A DNA stretch of 64,000 bases from Desulfocurvus vexinensis DSM 17965 (GTDB lineage: Bacteria > Desulfobacterota > Desulfovibrionia > Desulfovibrionales > Desulfovibrionaceae): assembly GCF_000519125.1 (NCBI RefSeq), contig NZ_JAEX01000016.1:1-64000 (forward strand), read 5' to 3'. Of this stretch, positions 34,434 to 41,622 are shown in pieces. Below the pieces are notes generated by a model. It was not told the origin of the DNA. It saw only the letters and a program-made list of their open reading frames with translations, and did not search any database. Every line of letters starts with the position of its first letter. Position 1 is the first letter of the stretch. Both the position numbers and the translations under genes were made by a program.

Positions 34434-35137
34434 GCGAACTCGCCGCCCTGGGCGTGGTGCAGTGCCGCATGGCCTCCACGCGGCTGCCGGGCAAGGCCCT
34501 GGCCGACCTGGATGGCCGCCCGGTGCTGGAATGGGTGCTGCGCCGGGCCCTGGCCTGCCGGGCCCTGGACCGCGTGGTCCTGGCCACCACCACCGGGCCC
34601 GAGGACGAGCCCGTGGCCGCCCTGGGCCGGGCCCTGGGCCTGCCCGTGGTGCGCGGCGAGGCCGCCAACGTGCTGGCGCGCTTTGCCGCCGTGCTGGAGG
34701 CGCATCCCGCGCGCTGCGTGGTGCGCATCACGGCGGACAACCCCTTCACGGACCCGGCCACGGTGCAGCGCGTGGTGCGCCATTTCCTGGCCGCCGGGCT
34801 GGACTACTGCTACGCCGCGCGCGTGCCCTACGGCGCCGGGGCCGACGCCTTCCCCGGGCCGCTGCTGGCCGGGCTGCACCAGCGCACGCAGGACCCGCGC
34901 CACCGCGAGCATATCAACACCTGGTTCCTGGACAACCACCTGGGCCTGCGCATCGGCTGCGTGGACGCGCCGCCGGGCTGCGAGCGCCCGGACGCGCGCG
35001 TCACCGTGGACACCGCCCAGGACCTGACCCTGGCCCGGGCCCTGGCCGCGCGCCTGGGCCCGAACCCGGAGGCCCGCCTGGGCGCCGGGCTGGCCGAACT
35101 CATCGACGCCTACGACCGCCTGCGGGCAAAGGAGTGA
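34430..35137 (+). CDS. SpsF-like cytidylyltransferase
   Basis: 235 residues. VVQCRMASTRLPGKALADL is the N-terminal nucleotide-binding segment of the SpsF group (spore-coat polysaccharide and flagellin glycosylation loci). RITADNPFTDPATV and REHINTWFLDN fit the family. It is a second, distinct cytidylyltransferase beside the NeuA-like one, possibly for another substrate or as a two-gene replacement. ATGA overlap. Confidence 0.83.
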   Translation: MSELAALGVVQCRMASTRLPGKALADLDGRPVLEWVLRRALACRALDRVVLATTTGPEDEPVAALGRALGLPVVRGEAANVLARFAAVLEAHPARCVVRITADNPFTDPATVQRVVRHFLAAGLDYCYAARVPYGAGADAFPGPLLAGLHQRTQDPRHREHINTWFLDNHLGLRIGCVDAPPGCERPDARVTVDTAQDLTLARALAARLGPNPEARLGAGLAELIDAYDRLRAKE

Positions 35138-35142
35138 CCATC

Positions 35143-36216
35143 ATGGCTTTTCGCAAGACGTTTTCCATCGGGTCCCGGCAGGTGGGCGCGGGCTGCCCCG
35201 CCTACCTCATCGCCGAGATCGGGCGCAACCACAACGCGGACATGGACCTGGCCCGGCGGATGATCGACGCCGCCGCCCAGGCCGGGGCCGACGCCGTGAA
35301 GTTCCAGTCCTTCACCGCCCGCGAGCTGCTCATCCGCGAGCTGCCCAGCGCGACGCACATCCGTGAGACCTCCGGCGGGGCCAAGTCGGCCTACGAGTCC
35401 ACCCAGGAAGTGGAGCTGCGCCCGGAAAACCACGCCCTGCTGCGCGACCACGCCCAGGCCCGGGGCCTGGACTTCTTCTCCACCCCCGAGGACCATTCCA
35501 TGGTCGCCCTGCTGGACGGCCTGGGCGTCCCGGTGTTCAAGATCGCCTCCCTGGACGTGCCCTACCTGGACCTCATCGAGGCCGTGGCCGCCACGGGCCG
35601 CCCGGTGATCCTCTCCACGGGCATGTGCTACCTGGGCGAGGTGGAAAAGGCCCTGGGCGTGCTGGAGCGCCACGGCGTGCGCGAGGTGATCCTCTTGCAC
35701 TGCACCTCCAACTACCCCCCGCGCTACGAGGACGTGAACCTCGCGGCCATGCAGACCATGGCCCGCTGCTTCGACGTGCCCGTGGGCTATTCGGATCACA
35801 CCCCGGGCATCGGCGTGAGCATCGCCGCCGCCGCCCTGGGCGCCTGCGTCATCGAACGCCATTTCACCCTGGACCGCGCCCTGCCCGGGCCGGATCAGCG
35901 CCTGTCGCTCATCCCCGACGACTTCGCGGCCATGGCCCGCGAGATCCGCTGCGTGGAGGCCGCCCTGGGCTCGCCGGTCAAGCGCCCGGTGGCCGCCGAG
36001 CACGAGATGCGCCGCCTGCACCGCCGTCGGCTGGTGGCCGCGCGGCCCCTGGCGGCGGGCACGGTGCTGGAGCGCGCCGACGTGGCCTGCAAGTGCAGCG
36101 AGCACGGCCTGGAGCCCGAGCTGCTGCCCCAGATCCTGGGCCGGGCCCTGGCTGCGGACATGCCCATGGACGCGCCCTTCACCCTGGACACCGTGCTGGC
36201 CCGGGGCGGACGGTAG
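35143..36216 (+). CDS. Nonulosonic acid synthase (NeuB/PseI/LegI family)
   Basis: 357 residues. All the standard motifs are present: IAEIGRNHNADMDLA, VKFQSF, FFSTPED, KIASLDV, ILSTGMCYLGEV, LHCTSNYPPRYEDVNL, VGYSDHTPG and ERHFTLDRALPGPD, then a C-terminal SAF domain (about 295-350). It condenses PEP with a six-carbon amino sugar to make a nine-carbon acid. AAAGGAG precedes the ATG. It is the orthodox partner to the divergent NeuB paralogue 3.4 kb upstream. Confidence 0.93.
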   Translation: MAFRKTFSIGSRQVGAGCPAYLIAEIGRNHNADMDLARRMIDAAAQAGADAVKFQSFTARELLIRELPSATHIRETSGGAKSAYESTQEVELRPENHALLRDHAQARGLDFFSTPEDHSMVALLDGLGVPVFKIASLDVPYLDLIEAVAATGRPVILSTGMCYLGEVEKALGVLERHGVREVILLHCTSNYPPRYEDVNLAAMQTMARCFDVPVGYSDHTPGIGVSIAAAALGACVIERHFTLDRALPGPDQRLSLIPDDFAAMAREIRCVEAALGSPVKRPVAAEHEMRRLHRRRLVAARPLAAGTVLERADVACKCSEHGLEPELLPQILGRALAADMPMDAPFTLDTVLARGGR

Positions 36217-36224
36217 GCGGGGCC

Positions 36225-37322
36225 GTGCCGACCTTTGCCCTGCGCGTTGACGGCAACCGGCACATCGGCATGGGCCATGTGTTCCGCGCCATGTTCCTGG
36301 CCGAGCACCTGCGGGCCGCCGGGCCCGGGGCCGAGGTGCTGGCCCTGGGCGCGACCCTGGTGCCGCCGGTGACGGACTTCCTGGCCGCCCGGGGGCTGCG
36401 GGCCGTGCCCGTGTCCGGCCCGGGCGACCCCTGGCGGGCCGACCCGCAGTTGCTGCGCGCGGCCTACGCCTCGGGGCGCTACGCGGGGGCGGTGGTCGAT
36501 CTGCTCGAACCCGACCCGGGCGACGACGACCTGCTGGACAACCCGCAGTACGTCCCGGCGGACCTGGACGCCGAGCTGGGCGCGGCGCGCGGGGCCGGGC
36601 TGCCGCTGTGCGTGTTCTCCGACCGCTGCGGGCCCATGGATTTCCAGGCCGCAGTGCTGGTGAACACCTGCCCGGCCCAGCGCCGCCAGTGGTACCAGGC
36701 CAGCGCCGCGCGCGTGCTGCTGGGGCCCGAGGGCTACATCCTGGCCCCGAGCTTCGCGGCTCTGGCCGCGCAGGGCAAGGCCTTCACGCGCGAGGTGCCG
36801 CGCGTGGCGGTCTTTTGCGGCGGCAACGACCACCGGGGTTTCACCGGGCCGATCCTGGACGGCATCGCGGCCTCGGGCCTGCGGGCCGAGGTCGAGGTCG
36901 TGCTCGGCGCAGCCACGCCCGACGCCGCGCAGCGCGAGCGCGAATACGCCGCCCGTGTGGCCCGCGTTCACCGGGGCGCGCCGGATTTGGCGGAAATCCT
37001 GGGCGGGGCCGACTTCGTCTTTTCCACCTCGGGCAACACGCTGTTCGACCTGGCGGCCCTGGGCGTGCCCTGCGCCGCCGTGTCCACGCGCGAGCGCCAG
37101 CAGGTGACGGCCCGTTTCTTCGCCGCCTGCGGCTCGTGCCTGGACCTGGGGCGCGACCGCGACGCCCTGCCCGGGGCCGTGGCCGCCGTGTGCGCCGCCG
37201 TGCTGCCCGACCGCGCGCGGCTTGCGGCCATGAGCCGCGCCGGGCGCGAGGCCGTGGACGGCGCCGGGGGCGGGCGCGTGGCCCGGGCTGTGCTGGCCAT
37301 GGCCGGGGAGGGCGCGCCGTGA
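36225..37322 (+). CDS. PseG-like nucleotide-sugar hydrolase / glycosyltransferase-fold protein
   Basis: 365 residues from a GTG at 36225. GNRHIGMGHVFRAMFLAEHL is the N-terminal Gly-rich motif of PseG, which removes UDP from a 2,4-diacetamido trideoxyhexose before NeuB-type condensation. FCGGNDHRGF and FSTSGNTLFDLAALGVP form the second GT-B half. Next to an orthodox NeuB-like gene, a UDP-releasing role fits. The usual Glu after the glycine-rich turn is Asp here. Confidence 0.75.
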   Translation: MPTFALRVDGNRHIGMGHVFRAMFLAEHLRAAGPGAEVLALGATLVPPVTDFLAARGLRAVPVSGPGDPWRADPQLLRAAYASGRYAGAVVDLLEPDPGDDDLLDNPQYVPADLDAELGAARGAGLPLCVFSDRCGPMDFQAAVLVNTCPAQRRQWYQASAARVLLGPEGYILAPSFAALAAQGKAFTREVPRVAVFCGGNDHRGFTGPILDGIAASGLRAEVEVVLGAATPDAAQREREYAARVARVHRGAPDLAEILGGADFVFSTSGNTLFDLAALGVPCAAVSTRERQQVTARFFAACGSCLDLGRDRDALPGAVAAVCAAVLPDRARLAAMSRAGREAVDGAGGGRVARAVLAMAGEGAP

Positions 37323-38248
37323 GCGACCACCTTTTCGCCGGGCTGGCCCCGGGCCTGTCCGCCAACGCGCGGCTCTACAGCGCCATGCTGCTCGTCCGGC
37401 GCACCGAGGAGCGCCTGCTGGCGCTGTTCAACCGGGGGCTGGTCAGCGGCACCACCCACGCCTGCATCGGCCAGGAGGCCAACGCCGTGGGCATCATCGG
37501 CCTGCTGGACCCCGGGCGGGACCATGTGGTCAGCAACCACCGCTGCCACGGGCACTACCTGGCCTTCGGCGGCTCCCTGGCCGGGCTGCTGGGCGAGGTG
37601 CTGGGCCTGGACGGCGGGGTCTGCGCCGGGCGCGGCGGCAGCCAGCACCTGCGCGACGGGGGCTTTTTGTCCAACGGCATCCAGGGCGGCGGGGCGCCGG
37701 TGGCCTGTGGGCTGGCCCTGGGCGCGCGGCTCGCGGGCCGCGAGGGCGGGGTCACGGCCCTGTGCCTGGGCGACGGGACCCTGGGCCAGGGCGTGCTCTA
37801 CGAGGCTCTGAACATGGCCGCCCTGTGGAGCCTGCCCGTGCTGTTCCTGGTGGAGGACAACGGCTACGCCCAGACCACTCCGACCGCCGATGCCGTGGCC
37901 GGGTCCATGGTGGCGCGCGGCGCGGCCTTCGGCATCCGGACCGCCGAGATCGACTCCACGGACGTTCTGGCCCTGCGCGAGTTCGGGCGCGAGGCCGTGG
38001 GCGCCGTGCGCGACTCGGGGCGGCCGCTGTTCGCCGTGGTGCACACGCAGCGCCTGTGCGCCCACAGCAAGGGCGACGACACCCGGCCCCCCGAGGCCGT
38101 GGCCGCCCTGTGCGCCCTGGACCCGCTGGCCGTGCACGGCGCGCGGCTGGCCCAGGCCGAGCGGGAGGCCGCCGAGGCCTGGGCCCGGGCGCGCATCGAT
38201 GCGGCCCTGGCGGCGGTGGCGTCCGGGCTGGAGGGAGGTGCGTCATGA
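37319..38248 (+). CDS. 2-oxoacid dehydrogenase E1 component, alpha subunit
   Basis: 309 residues. The TPP-binding motif runs from GDGTLGQG (151-158) to EDNGYAQTT (179-187). HACIGQEANAVGI and SNHRCHGHYLA are typical of the PDH/acetoin-dehydrogenase E1 alpha group. With the next gene it should form an alpha2beta2 enzyme that decarboxylates a 2-oxoacid and reductively acylates a lipoyl group. Its presence in a glycan locus, with no E3 gene in the window, is unusual. GTGA overlap with the PseG-like gene. Confidence 0.9.
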   Translation: MSDHLFAGLAPGLSANARLYSAMLLVRRTEERLLALFNRGLVSGTTHACIGQEANAVGIIGLLDPGRDHVVSNHRCHGHYLAFGGSLAGLLGEVLGLDGGVCAGRGGSQHLRDGGFLSNGIQGGGAPVACGLALGARLAGREGGVTALCLGDGTLGQGVLYEALNMAALWSLPVLFLVEDNGYAQTTPTADAVAGSMVARGAAFGIRTAEIDSTDVLALREFGREAVGAVRDSGRPLFAVVHTQRLCAHSKGDDTRPPEAVAALCALDPLAVHGARLAQAEREAAEAWARARIDAALAAVASGLEGGAS

Positions 38249-39252
38249 GGGTCCACGAGGCGTTGAATCGCGCCCTGCTCGGGCTGCTGCGCGACGACCC
38301 GGGCGTGCTGGTGCTGGGCGAGGACGTGCGCGACCCCTACGGCGGCGCGTTCAAGATCACGGCGGGCCTGTCCTCGGCCTTCCCGGGGCGCGTGCTGGGC
38401 ACGCCCATCAGCGAGGCGGGCATTGTCGGCCTGGGCACGGGGCTGGCCCTGGCGGGCTTGCGGCCCGTGGTGGAGATCATGTTCGGCGATTTCGTGACCC
38501 TGGCGGCCGACCAGCTGGTCAACCAGGCCGCCAAGTTCCGGACCATGTACGGCGAGGCCGCGTCCGTGCCGCTGGTGGTGCGCACGCCCATGGGCGGGCG
38601 GCGGGGCTATGGCCCGACCCACAGCCAGACGCTGGAGAAGCTCTTCTTCGGCGTTCCGGGGCTGGAGGTGGTGGCCGCGACCCACGTCTGCGACCCCGGG
38701 GCCCTGTTGCGCGCCACCGTGCTCGGCACGGCCTGCCCCGTGCTTTTCGTGGAGAACAAACTGCTGTATCTTGAGGATGTTCTGGACGCAGAAGCCCTGC
38801 GGGAGCGCCACGGGATGGAACTGACCCTGGCCGGGGCCGCCCCGGGCACGGCGGTGCTGGCCCATCCGGGCCGCCCCGATGTGACCCTGGTGGCCTACGG
38901 GGGCATGACGCCCCTGGCCCTGGAGGCCGCCGGGACGCTGCTGCGCGAGGAAGGGCTGGTCTGCGAACTCGTGGTGCCGCAGCGCATCTGCCCGCTGGAC
39001 CCCGGGCCCATTCTGACCAGCGCAGCGCGCACGCGGCGCGTGGTGGTAGCCGAGGAGGGCGTGGGCGCCTGGGGCTGGGGCGCCGAGGTGCTGGCCCTGC
39101 TGGCGCCCCTGGAGTTGGCGGCCCCGGCCCAGCGCGTGGGCGCGGCCCTGGAGGCCATCCCCGCGCGGCGCGACTGCGAGGCCCGGGTGTTGCCCCAGGC
39201 GGGCGACATCGTGGCCGCCGCCGTGCGCACCGTGGACGAGGATTTCCTGTAG
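38245..39252 (+). CDS. 2-oxoacid dehydrogenase E1 component, beta subunit
   Basis: 335 residues. LVLGEDVRDPYGGAFKIT, TPISEAGIVGLGTGLAL and EIMFGDFVTLAADQLVNQ are E1 beta signatures, and the C-terminal transketolase domain has LVAYGGMTPLALEA. It completes the TPP enzyme with the alpha subunit. The substrate acid is unknown; the fold covers pyruvate, acetoin and branched-chain 2-oxoacids. Overlaps the alpha gene by 4 nt. The next gene, 44 nt on, supplies a lipoyl domain. Confidence 0.9.
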   Translation: MRVHEALNRALLGLLRDDPGVLVLGEDVRDPYGGAFKITAGLSSAFPGRVLGTPISEAGIVGLGTGLALAGLRPVVEIMFGDFVTLAADQLVNQAAKFRTMYGEAASVPLVVRTPMGGRRGYGPTHSQTLEKLFFGVPGLEVVAATHVCDPGALLRATVLGTACPVLFVENKLLYLEDVLDAEALRERHGMELTLAGAAPGTAVLAHPGRPDVTLVAYGGMTPLALEAAGTLLREEGLVCELVVPQRICPLDPGPILTSAARTRRVVVAEEGVGAWGWGAEVLALLAPLELAAPAQRVGAALEAIPARRDCEARVLPQAGDIVAAAVRTVDEDFL

Positions 39253-39296
39253 TCCTTCCGGGAGGCCCGGCGGGAAAGGAGCGCAAGCGGAGCATC

Positions 39297-40796
39297 ATGC
39301 TGCACGTCGTGACCATACCCAGGCTCAACGCCAACGAGGACGAGATTCTGGTGGCGGACGTTCTGCCCGTGGCCGGGGATTTCGTGGCCGCCGGGCAGGA
39401 ACTGTTCGTGCTGGAAACGGCCAAGGCCGCCGTGTCCGTGGAGGCCGAGGCCCCCGGGCATGTGCGCCTGGTGCTGGTGGCCGCCGGGCAGACGGCCCGC
39501 GTGGGCGCCGTGGCCCTGGTGCTTTCCGACTCCGCCGCCGAGCCCCTGGGGCAGTGGGAGAGCGCCGCCGCCGGGGCACCCGGGCCTGAAGAACCGCCCG
39601 CCCCGCGTTCCACGGCCAAGGAACGCCTGCTGGCGCGTGGCGCACGCGGGCACGGCGCGCGGGAGGCCGCCCCGGCCCCCCCGAACTGGACACCGGACCC
39701 CGTGCCCAGCGCCGGGCTGGACTTCGTGCGCCTGGCGCGCGCGGCCCTGGCCGCCCTGGAGCCCCTGCCTGCGGGCGCGCCCCCGCTGGAGCTGGGCCCC
39801 GGGAGCACGGGGCGCGGGCCGGGTTGGGCCGTGGCGCCGGGGGCGACCATCGCGCCGGGCGCGCGCATCGTCGCCCGCCGGGTGGTGCTGGCCGAGGGCG
39901 CCGTGGTCGGCGCGGGCACGCATATCGAGGCCGACGCCGTGTACCTGGGGCCCCAGGCCAAGGTCGGGGCGCGCACCAGCGTGGTCACGGGAGAATTTGT
40001 GGCTGCCGACGGGGCCTATGTCGGCGAGGGCGTGGAAGTGGACCTGGGCGGCGGGCGCAGTGCCGAATCGCGCCTGCTGGTGGGCCGGGCGAGCCTTGTC
40101 TCGCCGCGCTGCTTCGTCAACACCTGCCGCGAGGTGGTGCTCGAGGACGAATCGGCCCTGAGCCCGGGGGTCTACGTGTTCACCCACCGCTTCTGGCAGA
40201 GCGTGCTGGACGGCTACAGCGTGGCCTTCGCCGGGGTGCGGCTGTGCGCCAACGCCTGGGTCGGCGCGGGCTGCCAGGTGCTGCCGGGTGTGGTGGTGGG
40301 CGCCGGGGCCGTGGTCATGTCCAACTCCACCGTCACCGGGCCCGTGCCGCCGGAATGCATGGCCGCAGGAGTCCCGGCCACGGTCACGCGCCGGGGCCTG
40401 CGCCGCGAGCTGCCCGCCGTCGACAAGGACGAGGCCATGCGGGCCGTGCTGCGCGAGTTTGCCGGGCATCTGGCCTTCAAGGGCTGCACCGTGCGCGCCC
40501 AGGGCGACGCATTGGAGGTCGGGCTTGCGGACGGCACGCGGCGGACCGTCATTTTTCTGCCCCACGAAGCCCAGGAGCCCCACGGGGCGCAGGCGGCCCC
40601 GGCCCCGGGCAGCGTGGTGCTGGCCTTCGGCCCGCTGCCGGAGGCGGGCGCGGAGTGCGCCGTATTCGACCTCGCGGCCCGGGAGTTCTCCGGCCCGCAG
40701 GACAGGCTGGTCCACGAGCTGCGCAACTTCTTGCGCCGCCGGGGCCTGCGCTTTGCGCCCTTTGCCTGGGACGGCGGCTTCCGTCATGGGCTGTAG
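39297..40796 (+). CDS. Lipoyl domain fused to left-handed beta-helix acyltransferase
   Basis: 499 residues in three parts. Residues 1-80 are a lipoyl domain: LFVLETAKAAVSVEAEAPG, with Lys43 in the position that carries lipoate in E2 proteins. A Pro/Ala-rich linker (about 85-165) follows. Residues about 170-365 are hexapeptide repeats of a left-handed beta-helix (APGATIAPGARIVARRVVLA, then VGAGCQVLPGVVVGAGAVVM) with a possible catalytic His in FTHRFWQS. Residues 375-499 form an extra domain I cannot name. No E2 catalytic domain is present. Following E1 alpha/beta, it could take an acyl group from the 2-oxoacid and pass it to a sugar amine or hydroxyl. Confidence 0.82.
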   Translation: MLHVVTIPRLNANEDEILVADVLPVAGDFVAAGQELFVLETAKAAVSVEAEAPGHVRLVLVAAGQTARVGAVALVLSDSAAEPLGQWESAAAGAPGPEEPPAPRSTAKERLLARGARGHGAREAAPAPPNWTPDPVPSAGLDFVRLARAALAALEPLPAGAPPLELGPGSTGRGPGWAVAPGATIAPGARIVARRVVLAEGAVVGAGTHIEADAVYLGPQAKVGARTSVVTGEFVAADGAYVGEGVEVDLGGGRSAESRLLVGRASLVSPRCFVNTCREVVLEDESALSPGVYVFTHRFWQSVLDGYSVAFAGVRLCANAWVGAGCQVLPGVVVGAGAVVMSNSTVTGPVPPECMAAGVPATVTRRGLRRELPAVDKDEAMRAVLREFAGHLAFKGCTVRAQGDALEVGLADGTRRTVIFLPHEAQEPHGAQAAPAPGSVVLAFGPLPEAGAECAVFDLAAREFSGPQDRLVHELRNFLRRRGLRFAPFAWDGGFRHGL

Positions 40797-41622
40797 CGCC
40801 GTGAGCGGGCGGGCGGCCATATCCCTGGCCCTGCAAGGCCTGGTGGACCCGGCCCTGGAGGACCGCGCGGCGCTGGTGCTGCACGCGGCGCGGACCTACG
40901 CGGGGGTGGTGGACGGCTTCGAGATCGGTTTTTTCACCGATCAGATGCAGCGCCACCGCGCGGCCCTGGAGCGCGCGGACGTGCGCGCGGCCCTGGGGGC
41001 GTTTCCCGCCAATACGCTGCATTTCGCCGCGCGGCGCGGGGCCCGGCCCGGGTGGGCCGACCTCGGGCCGTGCATCGCCCTGGCCGGGGAGCTGTTCGAG
41101 GCCGGGCTCGTGGTCCACGCCAGCCTGCACCTGGACATGGCGGAGCTTTTTGCCGCCGCGCGCGCTGCCGCGCCCCGGGGCCTGCCGTTGCTGTTCGAGA
41201 ACCTGGACGGCGACGCCGCCCGGGGCGCGAGCCTCGAGGACTGCCAGACGGCGGCCCGCGAGCACCCGCGCTGGGGCGTGGTGCTCGACTACGCCCACGC
41301 CCTGGAAGCCGAGGCCCGGGGCGGGGCCGGGCCGGAACAGTTCCTGCGAGCCCTGGGGGCAGCGGTGGGGCAGGTGCATTTTTCCTGGCCGGGGAACCTC
41401 TACCCGCAGGCCCTGATGGGCCCGGGGTTCTCCACGCGGCACAGCATGGTCCATCTGGCGCCCCAGGCCGGGGAGCGCGCCGCGCGCTTCCTGCGCCAGG
41501 CGCGGCCTGCGCTGGTGACCATCGAGGGCGTGGTGCCGCCCGGGCCTGCCGGGGCGCGGATGGTCCGCGCCGAGGCCGCGTTCATTGCCGCAAACCGCGT
41601 CGAGGATGCCCTGGAGCCATGA
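40786..41622 (+). CDS. TIM-barrel sugar isomerase/epimerase-like protein
   Basis: 278 residues. FEIGFFTD, FENLDGDAA, VLDYAHALEAEA, VGQVHFSWPG and LVTIEGVVPPG are spaced as in the xylose-isomerase-like (AP endonuclease 2) barrel family, with Glu, Asp and His positions able to bind a divalent metal. Substrate unknown. The ATG at 40786 overlaps the previous gene by 11 nt; a GTG at 40801 is an alternative. Same transcript as the lipoyl-LbH gene. Confidence 0.65.
   Translation: MGCSAVSGRAAISLALQGLVDPALEDRAALVLHAARTYAGVVDGFEIGFFTDQMQRHRAALERADVRAALGAFPANTLHFAARRGARPGWADLGPCIALAGELFEAGLVVHASLHLDMAELFAAARAAAPRGLPLLFENLDGDAARGASLEDCQTAAREHPRWGVVLDYAHALEAEARGGAGPEQFLRALGAAVGQVHFSWPGNLYPQALMGPGFSTRHSMVHLAPQAGERAARFLRQARPALVTIEGVVPPGPAGARMVRAEAAFIAANRVEDALEP

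Noticed and set aside
39297-39540. Biotinyl instead of lipoyl domain at the N-terminus of the beta-helix acyltransferase
   Set aside because: Biotin carriers have an AMKM-type motif. Here the lysine is in ETAKA, as in E2 lipoyl domains, and an E1 pair is next door.
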